From: GCA-2687025 sp964473525
GTDB lineage: Bacteria > Poribacteria > WGA-4E > GCA-2687025
Length of the DNA stretch: 64,000 bases
Reading direction: 5' to 3'
Assembly (NCBI GenBank): GCA_964473525.1
Contig: CAYYPK010000031.1
Coordinates: forward strand, 1 to 64,000
The notes under the pieces are model-generated. The model had not been told where the DNA came from and did no database searches. It was given only the letters and a program-made list of their open reading frames with translations. Shown here piece by piece: positions 25,643-34,849 of the stretch. Positions within the stretch are counted from its first letter, which is position 1, and each line of letters opens with the position of its first letter. Both the position numbers and the translations under genes were made by a program.

Positions 25643-26635
25643 ATGCGTGGTTCGCGCGCGTGGGCGCCTCTCCACGTTGCATCGTTGGCGCTCCTAGGCG
25701 GCCTGTTGCTCGCCGGATGCGGCGACGGCCCGCCGACCACGTGGTACGCGCGTGAGGGCGCCGTTGTCGTCGGCGTGTTCGACTGCCCGCGCGACGCGCT
25801 GGCGAAGGGCCTCCTGACCGAGTGGTTGGCCGCCCCAACCCCGCCAGACGCCCCACTCCCCTCCGCGGCTCAAGCCACGGACACCGCGACGCTGCTCCCT
25901 GTCTCGGACGTCGTGGGAAGGTGGCGCGTCGTCGCCGGGCCCAATATCCTCTCCGGCGCCCCGTTGGCGGTATCCCTGGGCGCCTCGGCCGATCAGTTCG
26001 CGGCGTTCGGCGTGCGCGCGTCCGCGTGGGCGGAGTACGGCAATCCCGCGCTGGGTGGTCGCGCGATGCTTCGAATCGATATGTTCGATACGGGTTCTCC
26101 CGAGAACGCATATGGGCTCTACTCGCAGCGGCGAGTGCCGCAGGGCGACATCAAGGGCATCGGCGCCCAGGCGTACGTTGGCGCCCGCGACGTCTGGGCG
26201 TGGGTGGACCGATTCGTCTACACGGTGACGATCTACAACTACTCGACGGACACGTCCGAGGCGCTCATCGCCTTCGCCGAGCGCGTCGGCCGGCGGATCG
26301 TGGGTGTGGAGTCGCCGCCGTCACTCGTCACGGACTTGCCGGCTGGCCGTCTGATGCGCTTTAGCCACCGTTGGTTCCGCACGGAGGCGCAGCGGGATAC
26401 GGCCGCCGGTCACGCCGGACTGCATGCGTTCGCGCTTTCTGAGGGGTCGCGTGGGTTCGTCGCGAAGCTGGCGGTCGACGAGCGACGGCACGCGGATGCG
26501 TTCTATGTCGCGTTCCCGTCGGAGGGCGACGCCGTCAGCGCGATGCATGCTCTCCGCGCCTCCGCGGTCGCTGGAGCGGACATCCGTGACGCGAGGATCG
26601 GCACGGAATCCGTGCGTATCCGGCCCAGCCAGTAG
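25643..26635 (+). CDS. Lipoprotein of unknown function, DUF6599-like
   Basis: The product of 330 residues starts at ATG 25643 (an in-frame GTG at 25634 overlaps the lptE stop). It has a lipoprotein signal peptide ending LLAGC (Cys26). The mature part contains ENAYGLYSQRR (about 154-164), YVGARDVWAWVDRFVYTVTI and a second similar half (HAFALSEGSRGFVAKL). This pattern of a domain that scores whether an entity behaves as a 'YGLYS' strand reminds me of the DUF6599 family, but I am not certain. No enzymatic motif is seen. It lies tightly after lptE, so it probably sits at the periplasmic face of a membrane and is co-expressed. Confidence 0.6.
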   Translation: MRGSRAWAPLHVASLALLGGLLLAGCGDGPPTTWYAREGAVVVGVFDCPRDALAKGLLTEWLAAPTPPDAPLPSAAQATDTATLLPVSDVVGRWRVVAGPNILSGAPLAVSLGASADQFAAFGVRASAWAEYGNPALGGRAMLRIDMFDTGSPENAYGLYSQRRVPQGDIKGIGAQAYVGARDVWAWVDRFVYTVTIYNYSTDTSEALIAFAERVGRRIVGVESPPSLVTDLPAGRLMRFSHRWFRTEAQRDTAAGHAGLHAFALSEGSRGFVAKLAVDERRHADAFYVAFPSEGDAVSAMHALRASAVAGADIRDARIGTESVRIRPSQ

Positions 26636-26700
26636 CGGCGCCGAACTTGCGCCTGGTGGGTGTTGTCTGATCGGCGGCACGTAGGCAAGCAAGGAGCTGT

Positions 26701-27660
26701 ATGATGCGAGCGGCGAACCACCGGCGCGCTGGCCCCCTCGCCGTTGCCCTGGCGGCCCTGGCGTGGGGTTGCGGCGGCGGCGGGGACACGTGGCTGTTGG
26801 GCGATGTCTCGACGACTCACCACCTGATGGACGCGGCGTTCTCCAGCGATCGGCTCGGTTGGGTTGTTGGTGACGAGGACACGATCCTTCACACGTCCGA
26901 CGGAGGCGTGACTTGGTCCCCGCAGCGGACGGCCAAGCCTGGACACACTCCCCGCATTCTCAACGTAGTCACCTTCGTCGACGACTCCATCGGCTGGGCA
27001 GGCGGCTCGCTCGGGGTGCTCTACGTGACGAGTGACGGGGGCGCCAATTGGCGACCACAGGCCACGGGCGTGAAGGAAGGGATCATTGACCTCCACTTCC
27101 TGGACCGCGCCGAGGGCTGGGCGGTCGGTGGACGCGGCATCATCCTGCACACGACCAACGGCGGCGGCGCGTGGGAGACTCAACACAGTAACGACGATCA
27201 CCTCTGGGCCATCCACTTCGTGGATGCCACGCACGGGTGGGCTGGCGGTGACGCCGCGCGTCTGCTCATCACGAACGACGCGGGCGCCCGATGGTCGCCC
27301 GTTGAACTCCCCATCGAGTCCAGCGTATACGATGTCCATTTCGTGGACACTCGACGTGGTTGGCTGGTCTCCCTGGATGGCGCCATCATGCGGTCGACGA
27401 ACGGAGGACTGACGTGGTCCAGGCAGGACAGCCCCACCCGTCAGACACTCCGCGCGGTCGAGTTCGTAGATGAGATGAACGGTTGGATCGCCGGCGAGGC
27501 GGGCGCCGTGCTGCGCACGACCGACGGTGGCGATACGTGGAGCGTGCTGGACTACCCGAACCCGACTGGAGCCCTCCGCCTCCCGAACCTGCTCGGCGCC
27601 GGACGGGTCGGCTCGAGGATGTGCTTCGTTGGCGAAAACGGAACGGTGGTCATTCGATGA
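26701..27660 (+). CDS. YCF48/BNR-type beta-propeller lipoprotein or exported protein
   Basis: The 319-residue product has a signal peptide ending in AWGCGGGG; the Cys could be lipidated, although the lipobox is atypical. About six repeats of the form V-x-F-x-D-x-x-x-G-W-x-x-G, then L-x-T-x-D-G-G-x-x-W form a propeller: GWVVGDEDTILHTSDGGVTW, GWAGGSLGVLYVTSDGG, GWAVGGRGIILHTTNGG and GWIAGEAGAVLRTTDGGDTW. This is the photosystem II assembly factor YCF48/HCF136 type, widespread in bacteria as extracellular scaffolds. A second ATG (26704) has better spacing to aaggag. The stop overlaps the start of the Tat-exported DUF362 gene, indicating translational coupling and shared function. Confidence 0.8.
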   Translation: MMRAANHRRAGPLAVALAALAWGCGGGGDTWLLGDVSTTHHLMDAAFSSDRLGWVVGDEDTILHTSDGGVTWSPQRTAKPGHTPRILNVVTFVDDSIGWAGGSLGVLYVTSDGGANWRPQATGVKEGIIDLHFLDRAEGWAVGGRGIILHTTNGGGAWETQHSNDDHLWAIHFVDATHGWAGGDAARLLITNDAGARWSPVELPIESSVYDVHFVDTRRGWLVSLDGAIMRSTNGGLTWSRQDSPTRQTLRAVEFVDEMNGWIAGEAGAVLRTTDGGDTWSVLDYPNPTGALRLPNLLGAGRVGSRMCFVGENGTVVIR

Positions 27661-28715
27661 TGGACCGCAGAGCGTTTCTCAAGGCCGGGACTCTTGGCGT
27701 GGTAACGGCGGCCGAATGGCTGGCGCGGCCAGCCGGAGCGCGCGCGCAGCTACCGGTTGCGACCAACCTCCCGGATCCCCGGGTGGTCGAGGTGTCCGGC
27801 CCAACCGTACAGCGCGAGGATCTCGTTGATGGCGCTGTGCTACGCCGCATGCTTGATGAGGGTATGCAGTCGCTGATGCGCACGCGTGACGCCGACGGCG
27901 CGTGGCGGCGGCTCGTCGCGGCCAACGACGTCATCGGCATCAAGGTGGACACGGACGTGCCGGGTCTCTCCACGCACCATCAGTTGGTAGACGAGGTCGT
28001 CCGGCGGGTGGTAATGGCTGGCGTGACGCCCGAGAACGTCATCGTGTGGGACCGGTTCAGCGAGAACCTCGACGCTTGGGGATACACCCTCAAGCCTCTC
28101 CCCGAGCTGGGTTTCCCTGACCCACGTGGAAAGATACTCGCGTCCGAAGGCGTCCAGGGACAGATTCGGCGCGTGGGCTACGACCCGGAGCAGTTCCTGG
28201 ACTCCGAGGTCGATCTGCCCGCTCGCAGGGAGAACGGGAGCACGGCGTCGCTCTTCACGCGCATCCTTACCCAGCTGGTGACGCAGGTCATCTCCGTGCC
28301 CGTCCTGCGGTACCACCCCGTGACCGGGATTGAAGGGGCGCTGGCGTCGCTGGCGTTGGGTTCCGCCAGCAACACGTTCCGATTCCACCCCACGAGCCCG
28401 GATGGCATGCATGCCGTCGCGGACATGTGGAAGGACTCGGTGCTGCAGGACAAGCACGCCCTAACGATCGTGGACGGCCTCACGGGCGCGTTCGACGCCG
28501 GGCCTGGCTACGATCCAGCGTTCCAGTGGAAGGCCAACCGCCTCTTCCTCAGCCGTGATCCGGTCGCCCTGGACGCTGTCGCCCTGGCGGAGATCAACGA
28601 TCAGCGCGATCGTCCCGTCACGAAGCAGACGACGTACATCCGCCGCGCTGCCTCCCTGTCTATTGGCACCTCCGACGAGGACGAGATCGAGCACGAGACC
28701 ATTGAGGTCAACTGA
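27657..28715 (+). CDS. Tat-exported DUF362 family protein
   Basis: The 352-residue product begins MMDRRAFLKAGTLGVVTAAEWLARP, a clear twin-arginine signal, so the protein is exported folded and probably holds a cofactor. The DUF362 core follows: DVIGIKVDTDVPGLSTHHQLVDEVVRRV and TPENVIVWDRFSENL, then TRILTQLVTQVISVPVLRYHPVTGI (about 200-225) and HALTIVDGLTGAFDAGP. No Cys-rich ferredoxin motif is visible. The ATG overlaps the stop of the YCF48-like gene. A longer open frame starting at 27483 overlaps that gene and is rejected. The biochemical role of DUF362 is not settled. Confidence 0.8.
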   Translation: MMDRRAFLKAGTLGVVTAAEWLARPAGARAQLPVATNLPDPRVVEVSGPTVQREDLVDGAVLRRMLDEGMQSLMRTRDADGAWRRLVAANDVIGIKVDTDVPGLSTHHQLVDEVVRRVVMAGVTPENVIVWDRFSENLDAWGYTLKPLPELGFPDPRGKILASEGVQGQIRRVGYDPEQFLDSEVDLPARRENGSTASLFTRILTQLVTQVISVPVLRYHPVTGIEGALASLALGSASNTFRFHPTSPDGMHAVADMWKDSVLQDKHALTIVDGLTGAFDAGPGYDPAFQWKANRLFLSRDPVALDAVALAEINDQRDRPVTKQTTYIRRAASLSIGTSDEDEIEHETIEVN

Positions 28716-28938
28716 CGACACGAGCTCGCCCGAGGCCGCGCGGTGTTGCTCTTGAGGCCGCCCAGCGACACAATCCGCGTGGTCGACAATCGTCCTGACC
28801 AGGCCCCGCACCGAGTGTGATCCTGGGTCTGACTGACCTGCGGACGTCTTGGCGGAGGCCGACCGACGCGGCGAAGCAAGTCATACCGCGCCACGGGCTC
28901 GGACCGATCGACGCCCGCCATAGCTGAGGAAGAGTCTG

Positions 28939-31900
28939 ATGCCGCGCGTACCGTACATGGCTGTCGCGTTGCTGGTTTGCGCCCACTCCGCTCCGGCGTC
29001 CGAGGCCTCGTTCGAGGGCGTCGACCCGTTGGCATGGGTGGAGGAACCCCACGCCCGCACGAGCCATGCCGTCTCCATGTCGGTTGAGGCCGTGCCCGGA
29101 GACGCGACCTACCGCTTCATGTGCCGCGAGGACGACACGAAGAGCCGCGGCTGGGCGCCAGATCCGATGTATGAGGCGACAGGCCTGGCCCCAGAAACCC
29201 GCTACACGTTCACCGCCGAAGCCCGCGTCAACGGCGACATGCCTCGCGATGCGTCACCGCCCTTCAGCGTCACAACGCGCGCGGCAGACGGCTTTGACGA
29301 CATCGTTACGGACGGCGCCGAACTCATCCCTATCATGGTCCACGGCGACAAGGACAACCGGATCAACATCGTCGTCGTCAACAGGTGGCGGAAGGGCGAG
29401 GAAGACCCGTACAACAGGCCGGAGATGCGCTCTCAGTTTGTGCAGGACGTGCGCGACGTCATCAAGCCTGCGTTCGATCCTGACGGGCCGCAGGCCGTGG
29501 CGCCCTTCGCCAACCAGCGCGAGTTCTACAACGTCTACGCGCTCTGGTGGCCGGGCATCCCGCCATGGGATCCCGAAGCGCGCAACCGGGGTGAGCACGC
29601 CGCGCACTGGGAGACCTACAACGAGATGCGGGCCCGGCTGTTCCTGCCATGGAGCCAGGAAGGACGCGGCTGGGTGACGCACCTGGCGATGGTCAACTCG
29701 CGCGGCGGAGGCGGTGGCGCGGGCCTACGACTGGAGCAACGCGTCGGCGACGCCATGATCGAGGGCAACGAGATCGACGGCTTCTATCACGAGTTCGCCC
29801 ACACGGCGCTTCGGCTAGGCGACAAGTACATCGGATGGGGCATGTGGGGCCGCGCGGACGAATCGAGCAACACGACCCTCGTGTTCCAACGCGACAAGGT
29901 GAAGTGGCGGAAGTGGATCGACCCCACCACTCCCGTGCCTACGCCGTATCGACGGGCTCACATCGCCAAGACCGGGCTGTTTGAGGGAGGTACGCACCGG
30001 GCGGCGCACATCTTCCGCGCAACGCCGGTCTGCACGATGGGTGTGAATCAGTTCTCCGATGGCATGTGCGTGCTGTGCGTGCAGGAAGCTGCGCAGCGCG
30101 TCTATGAGTATGTGGACCCTCTCGAGGACGCCTCTCCGGCACGGTCAGAACTGGTCCTCGCCAAGCACGGACTGGCGCGCTTCTCGATCCGCCGCGTTCG
30201 ATCAACGCCGGACACGCAACACGTCGTCTGGACAGTCAACGGCCGAGCCGTCGCGGAGAATGTCGACGCGATAGAGATCGGGCTGGGGAGCATCGGCAGC
30301 TACGAGGTGGCCTGCTCGCTCGAGGATCGCTCGGAGCATATCCGCGAGGATCCGCCGTTCGCCCGGTACCCTCGGGCGGACAAACGGTGGTCTGTCACAA
30401 ACCCGAACCCCACGAGCGCCGCGGACGCGCTACAGGTCCGTCTGGCGCCCGCGCACCCGTCTGTCCTGGGCGCGGACGATGGCTCCATTGCCGCGACGGT
30501 CACCGGTGGCGCGCCGCCCTACTCGTGGTCTTGGTCAAACGGCTCCAAGGACGCCACGGCGCGCGGGCTAGGAGAGGGCGACCACTCCGTCCTCGTTGTC
30601 GACAGCGAGTTTCGCGCGGGCGCCGCCGAGACCACGCTCGCGCGCCCGGCCGCTCTGGTCGTGACGCCGCGCAGTGAGTTCTCAGGCGGAGTATGGAACG
30701 TCGCTCTCGGCATCGCTGGGGCGGACCCCGCTGACGTGGCGTGTGAGTGGTCGACGGGGGTGGCTGGTCTGGCGCTGCGGGCCGTCGCGGATGGCGCCTA
30801 CGCCTACTCCGTCACGCACGCCACGGGTGTAGCCATTGAGGGGGAGGTGCAACTCACTGCGCCCGAGCGCACGCTGACCGCCGATTGCGAAGTGTCTCCC
30901 GCCACGGGAGCGAACGACGGGCAGGCGCGCGTGTCGATAGACGGAGGCCGGGCGCCGTACGCCGTCCGGTGGGAAGATCGCGCCGACGAGTACCTGACGG
31001 CGCGTCGGTTCTTGCCTCGCGGCGACTACACTGTCACCGTTCGTGACGCGAACAGCACGGAACTCGCACGGACCGTCACGGTCGAATCCGTGGAGCCGTT
31101 CGAACTAGCGCGACCTGCCTTCACGCGTGCCACGGATGGGTCGCTGGCGATCGTCGACGGCGACTACGAGTACCTCTGGTATTCCGACGACAACCCGTCC
31201 TACGTACTGCCGCCGCCGCGAGGCGTCTACGAGGGCACGTTCACCATGTCCGACGGGCGGGTAGTGGAAGCCGACGGCGCCGTGATCCCCAACACGAACG
31301 GCAAATGGGCCAACCCCCCTGGTACGCCGGGAGACGGGAACGGCGAGCACAACAGAGATCACAACGACTACGGGTCGTGGGTGCGCCTCGACGCCTACGT
31401 AGACGGCCGCGCCGCGCTGCCAATGACCGTGAAGCTACAGTGCGACGACGACGGCTCGCCCGGACGCTCCATCGACATTAGCGGTGAGACATCGCGTGAG
31501 GCGACTACCGCAGAGGTGACCGGCCAAGGATCGTGGCACGGCACGGCGTCCGACGGTCACCTGGTCGTCGAGGGCACAGGCGTCGACGCCGGAACCTTCG
31601 ACCTGCTGTACACGGCGCGCCACGAGAATCCATCGGATCCGCTGCACGTCGGGCGAGAATTCCTCCCACCCACGTCGGGTGGTTACTACGTTGCAGCGCG
31701 CCGTCTCACTGATGGCGCGGTCAGCCGCAACAGGGTCGGCGTGCATGTCCAGCTAGACGAGGATCCGGCAAGCTCGGACGCGGACCCCATCGCCCCCGAC
31801 GCGGTTACGGGCGCACGCCTGCTGCTGTGGTTGGACGCATCGGACATGGACGGCGACGGCGTCGAGGACGCGCCTGTGTGGTCCCGTGGTTCGTTGCTTG

Positions 31901-32433
31901 GTTGGCGGGGAAGGCCGGGGGCGATGGAGCCGACGAGCTTCGTCATCTGCGAGCCGAACTCCCTCAACGGGAAGTCCGTCGCCGACTGGCAGTACATATG
32001 GCTGCAGTCTCTGGAGGAAGCGGTCGACGGCTACCAGACGCTGATGATGGTGTATCGCGACCACGATCTGTCCAAGCCCGGTTCGGGGCCGTGGCAGGGA
32101 GTTGACGCGTACATGTGCGATCTGACCGGGGAAGGCGTCGCCGCGGATGTCGCGCCGGAGTTCGCCCAGGGGCGCGCGTGGCTGAACGGCCGCCGCGTGG
32201 ACCCGTACGCCACCCCAGCGCCTTCAGACTACTGCGTAGCCACGTTCGAGCTTGCCGCGCCTGGCGCCCGCGCAATCTCCCGAACCCACACGGAGTGGGA
32301 GGGAGCCGTCGCGGAGTTCATCGCCTTCGACGCCGTGTTGAGCGACGTTGAGCGTACGGGCGTAGAGGAGTACCTGAGGCGCAAGTGGCTCGACGCGGCC
32401 GCCTCAGGCGACGAACCCGACCGCACACCCTAG
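28939..32433 (+). CDS. Secreted M64-like metallopeptidase with C-terminal repeat and lectin-like domains
   Basis: The 1164-residue product starts with a signal peptide (MPRVPYMAVALLVCAHSAPAS) and a fibronectin-type-III-like segment (about 45-110). The peptidase domain (about 115-400) has the zinc motif HEFAHTALRLGDKY with His284, Glu285 and His288, as in IgA peptidase M64 proteins, and the stretch MVNSRGGGGGAG. Two SprB-like repeat segments follow (ATVTGGAPPYSWSWSNGSK near 520 and ARVSIDGGRAPYAVRWEDRA near 665). A C-terminal part starting LLLWLDASDMDGDGVED (about 960) looks like a concanavalin/LamG-type domain. It ends 11 bp before the convergent membrane-protein gene. It probably degrades or binds extracellular protein or glycan; substrate unknown. 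Confidence 0.75.
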   Translation: MPRVPYMAVALLVCAHSAPASEASFEGVDPLAWVEEPHARTSHAVSMSVEAVPGDATYRFMCREDDTKSRGWAPDPMYEATGLAPETRYTFTAEARVNGDMPRDASPPFSVTTRAADGFDDIVTDGAELIPIMVHGDKDNRINIVVVNRWRKGEEDPYNRPEMRSQFVQDVRDVIKPAFDPDGPQAVAPFANQREFYNVYALWWPGIPPWDPEARNRGEHAAHWETYNEMRARLFLPWSQEGRGWVTHLAMVNSRGGGGGAGLRLEQRVGDAMIEGNEIDGFYHEFAHTALRLGDKYIGWGMWGRADESSNTTLVFQRDKVKWRKWIDPTTPVPTPYRRAHIAKTGLFEGGTHRAAHIFRATPVCTMGVNQFSDGMCVLCVQEAAQRVYEYVDPLEDASPARSELVLAKHGLARFSIRRVRSTPDTQHVVWTVNGRAVAENVDAIEIGLGSIGSYEVACSLEDRSEHIREDPPFARYPRADKRWSVTNPNPTSAADALQVRLAPAHPSVLGADDGSIAATVTGGAPPYSWSWSNGSKDATARGLGEGDHSVLVVDSEFRAGAAETTLARPAALVVTPRSEFSGGVWNVALGIAGADPADVACEWSTGVAGLALRAVADGAYAYSVTHATGVAIEGEVQLTAPERTLTADCEVSPATGANDGQARVSIDGGRAPYAVRWEDRADEYLTARRFLPRGDYTVTVRDANSTELARTVTVESVEPFELARPAFTRATDGSLAIVDGDYEYLWYSDDNPSYVLPPPRGVYEGTFTMSDGRVVEADGAVIPNTNGKWANPPGTPGDGNGEHNRDHNDYGSWVRLDAYVDGRAALPMTVKLQCDDDGSPGRSIDISGETSREATTAEVTGQGSWHGTASDGHLVVEGTGVDAGTFDLLYTARHENPSDPLHVGREFLPPTSGGYYVAARRLTDGAVSRNRVGVHVQLDEDPASSDADPIAPDAVTGARLLLWLDASDMDGDGVEDAPVWSRGSLLGWRGRPGAMEPTSFVICEPNSLNGKSVADWQYIWLQSLEEAVDGYQTLMMVYRDHDLSKPGSGPWQGVDAYMCDLTGEGVAADVAPEFAQGRAWLNGRRVDPYATPAPSDYCVATFELAAPGARAISRTHTEWEGAVAEFIAFDAVLSDVERTGVEEYLRRKWLDAAASGDEPDRTP

Positions 32434-32444
32434 CGTGGAGCGCG

Positions 32445-34421
32445 CTACCAGAACCACACGACGTACAGCGGCCGTCGCACGATGACGCTCAGTATCGACC
32501 AGTAGCTCCCTGCGGCCACGTCTCCCAGCACCAGACCCAGGAAGAACGGCAACGTCCGCCGGTAGAGACCCACGCCGCCGGACTTCAGCACTGCGAACTT
32601 CACGCCGGCCGCCACGAGCATGACGAGCCAGAAGTGGTCCAATGAGCCGCCGTTGATGCCGATCGCGTATCCGACGGGGTGCAGCGGCCACCAGAGGAAC
32701 TTCGTGCGCAGGATGCCCAGCGTAAGCGTGAACGCCAGCCCGGCCAGGATGGCAATGCAGCCGTTCGTGTCTGGATCACGTGGGAACTGGAGGGATGCAG
32801 CGAGACGGTTGTACACCGCGGCGGCCGGGCCCAACACCTGTCCTGGCGCGTCGACGGCCACTTCCGCGCCGTAGTGGTAGAGCGCGGACAGGTACACCAC
32901 GAACGCGACGAGAACGGCAGGTACGATGACGGCAGCCATGAGCGCGGTCGTTCGCGCCGGCGCCAGACCCGCGCGCTGCGACAGCTTCATCCCCTCCAAC
33001 TGGTGTGGCATCGGGTGGCTGCGGTTGGAGCCGTTGAACCACGAAAACAGTGCGAACGCCGCCAAGTTGCGGGGGCCGAGGGGTCGTTCCCCTACGACGG
33101 ACGTGATGGCCGTCTGTGGGTTCACGCCGCTCATGTCGTGGACCGGCGGCCCAAGCTCGGCGCGGATGCGCGTGACCCCTATCGCGATAACGAGATAGAG
33201 GGAGAAGAACGAGACGAACACGCCGGTGGACATGCCTGCCTTCACGCAGAGAAGGTACAGCGCCGCCAGACACACGATGATCCCGACCGCCGCCGCGCGG
33301 TACCGGATCGGCTCGCCGTCGTCTATGTTGCGCCCGCCGCGTCCGAAAACCCGCGTTCGCACGGCTCGCCAATGTCCCCGCCCACCCCACATCGCGATCC
33401 CGCAGATCGCGGTCACTCCCCCTAAGGCTTGATGCGCCTGGAACGGGTAGTAGGGGATCGTTGACAGGCCGGTCGCCGCGCCCGCGACCAGTTGCGCCTT
33501 GCGCACCCAGTAGAACGCCGCGGTGCTGAAGCTCATGTCGACCGGGAGCAGGTAGCACAGCCCGAGCAGGAATAGCCGGACATGGACGTACGTGACGCCA
33601 ATGGCGTTCCAGGGCGAGTCCGTGACCCACAGACCCATATCCGAGGTAGGCTCGCGTATGGGGATGCGGGGGAACGTCGGGTATAGGTGGTTGATCCCGT
33701 TGACGATGTCGACCGCCGCCGCGAGCGAAAACCCGATCCACATGGGCTTGCTCCGGAGCAGGCCCGCTCCCGGGTTGGTGAGGTCGAGTGGGAGTTGCAC
33801 GATAGGATAGGGAAGCTTCTCCTGGTCGATCCACCGTTTGCGCACGAGGCTGTTCACGAGCAGGACGAGCGTGAACGTCAACGTGGCAACCGCCGTCCAG
33901 GCGAGGATCGGTGTGACCCAGTGGCGGAGTACCTCGACGCGCAGGAAGCGACCGCCGCCCTCGTAGAACGGGCGCGTGGCCTCCATGCGATCCATCACCA
34001 ACCACCTGGGCAGTAGCGGGTGTAGCAACTCGCGCCATTCGTTCTCCGGCGTCGCATACCAGAAGGCGTGCGTGAAGAGCCCCATCAGGCTGACCATGCT
34101 GTCGTGCGCGATCACCGCGGTAGTGGTCGCCAGCACGACGTAAATGAGCATCAGCTCATGCTGGGACAGAGCAGCCGCTGGCAGGATCCGACGTAGCGCC
34201 TGGTTCACGAGCGCCAGGACGAAGACGATGAAGATCACGTTGAGCGGGATGGATGTCGCCGAGAAGTGGAACCCGTGCCACACCATCTCTACGAGCGCGA
34301 TCCAGTGCGCGTTGGCCGGCAGAAGCAGCATCGCGATGGCCACGGCGCGCCACCGGACGGGGCGCCCAGACGACGTAGGCGGGACATGCCGCGTCGCTTG
34401 GCGTTCCGTCTTGGCGTCCAT
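32445..34421 (-). CDS. Large multi-pass membrane protein, DUF6785-like (copy A)
   Basis: The 658-residue product has about a dozen hydrophobic segments and no signal peptide. It is a clear paralogue of the protein at 34850-36748. Shared landmarks are EKLPYPIVQLPLDLT (about 206-220), VDIVNGINHLYPTFPRI, a DMSFS loop, RIRAELGPPVHDM, MPHQLEGMKL and a C-terminal RRTLPFFLGLVLGD. These fit the DUF6785/DUF6784 family of unknown function. The E-K-L-x-Y-P motif also appears in the OPT-like protein at the end of the window, so a transporter role is plausible. The ATG is preceded by ggagg. It is the last gene of the operon 40023-32445. Confidence 0.75.
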   Translation of the reverse strand: MDAKTERQATRHVPPTSSGRPVRWRAVAIAMLLLPANAHWIALVEMVWHGFHFSATSIPLNVIFIVFVLALVNQALRRILPAAALSQHELMLIYVVLATTTAVIAHDSMVSLMGLFTHAFWYATPENEWRELLHPLLPRWLVMDRMEATRPFYEGGGRFLRVEVLRHWVTPILAWTAVATLTFTLVLLVNSLVRKRWIDQEKLPYPIVQLPLDLTNPGAGLLRSKPMWIGFSLAAAVDIVNGINHLYPTFPRIPIREPTSDMGLWVTDSPWNAIGVTYVHVRLFLLGLCYLLPVDMSFSTAAFYWVRKAQLVAGAATGLSTIPYYPFQAHQALGGVTAICGIAMWGGRGHWRAVRTRVFGRGGRNIDDGEPIRYRAAAVGIIVCLAALYLLCVKAGMSTGVFVSFFSLYLVIAIGVTRIRAELGPPVHDMSGVNPQTAITSVVGERPLGPRNLAAFALFSWFNGSNRSHPMPHQLEGMKLSQRAGLAPARTTALMAAVIVPAVLVAFVVYLSALYHYGAEVAVDAPGQVLGPAAAVYNRLAASLQFPRDPDTNGCIAILAGLAFTLTLGILRTKFLWWPLHPVGYAIGINGGSLDHFWLVMLVAAGVKFAVLKSGGVGLYRRTLPFFLGLVLGDVAAGSYWSILSVIVRRPLYVVWFW

Positions 34422-34466
34422 GCTGCCTCCACGTCGCGCCGCGCGCGTGTGCCGGATGCGGCTCGC

Positions 34467-34829
34467 CTACGACACGGAGATCACCAGGATTCGCATGTCA
34501 GCGTCCGACGTGTTCTCCAGCCCATGCTCGCCGCCGGGGTACACGGCGGTGATGTCTCCCGGCCCCACCTCGTGGCGCTGACCGTCGAGTGTCATGGCGC
34601 CCGTCCCGCTGACGACATAGTAGTACTCCTCGTCGTCCTCGTGCCGATGGACGCCGATGGAGACGCCTGGTGGAAGGATGTCGTCGTGGATGAAGTTCAC
34701 GTGGCGGCCTTGCGTCTCGCGGCCGTCGAGGACGCGCGTCCAGTCGAGGGCGCCTTCGCCGCCGTGGCATTCCGGGAGCGGCGCGCGTGCCATTTCGTCG
34801 CGCTTCTTGATGAGGGTCGTACCCGCCAT
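34467..34829 (-). CDS. Cupin domain protein
   Basis: The 120-residue single-domain cupin has both metal motifs: GVHRHEDDEEYYYVVSGTG (motif 1; His-x-His and Glu) and PGGEHGLENTSDADM (motif 2, conserved His). Between them is the usual GQRHEVGPGDI loop. The start MAGTTLIKKRDEMARAPLP at 34829 follows a gagagga Shine-Dalgarno. A longer open frame up to 35672 overlaps the neighbouring membrane protein in the wrong frame and is not coding. It lies between the two DUF6785-like genes and may be a sugar isomerase, an oxidoreductase accessory or a binding protein; the fold alone does not tell. Confidence 0.85.
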   Translation of the reverse strand: MAGTTLIKKRDEMARAPLPECHGGEGALDWTRVLDGRETQGRHVNFIHDDILPPGVSIGVHRHEDDEEYYYVVSGTGAMTLDGQRHEVGPGDITAVYPGGEHGLENTSDADMRILVISVS

Positions 34830-34849
34830 AGGGATCCTCTCAGCGTCCG

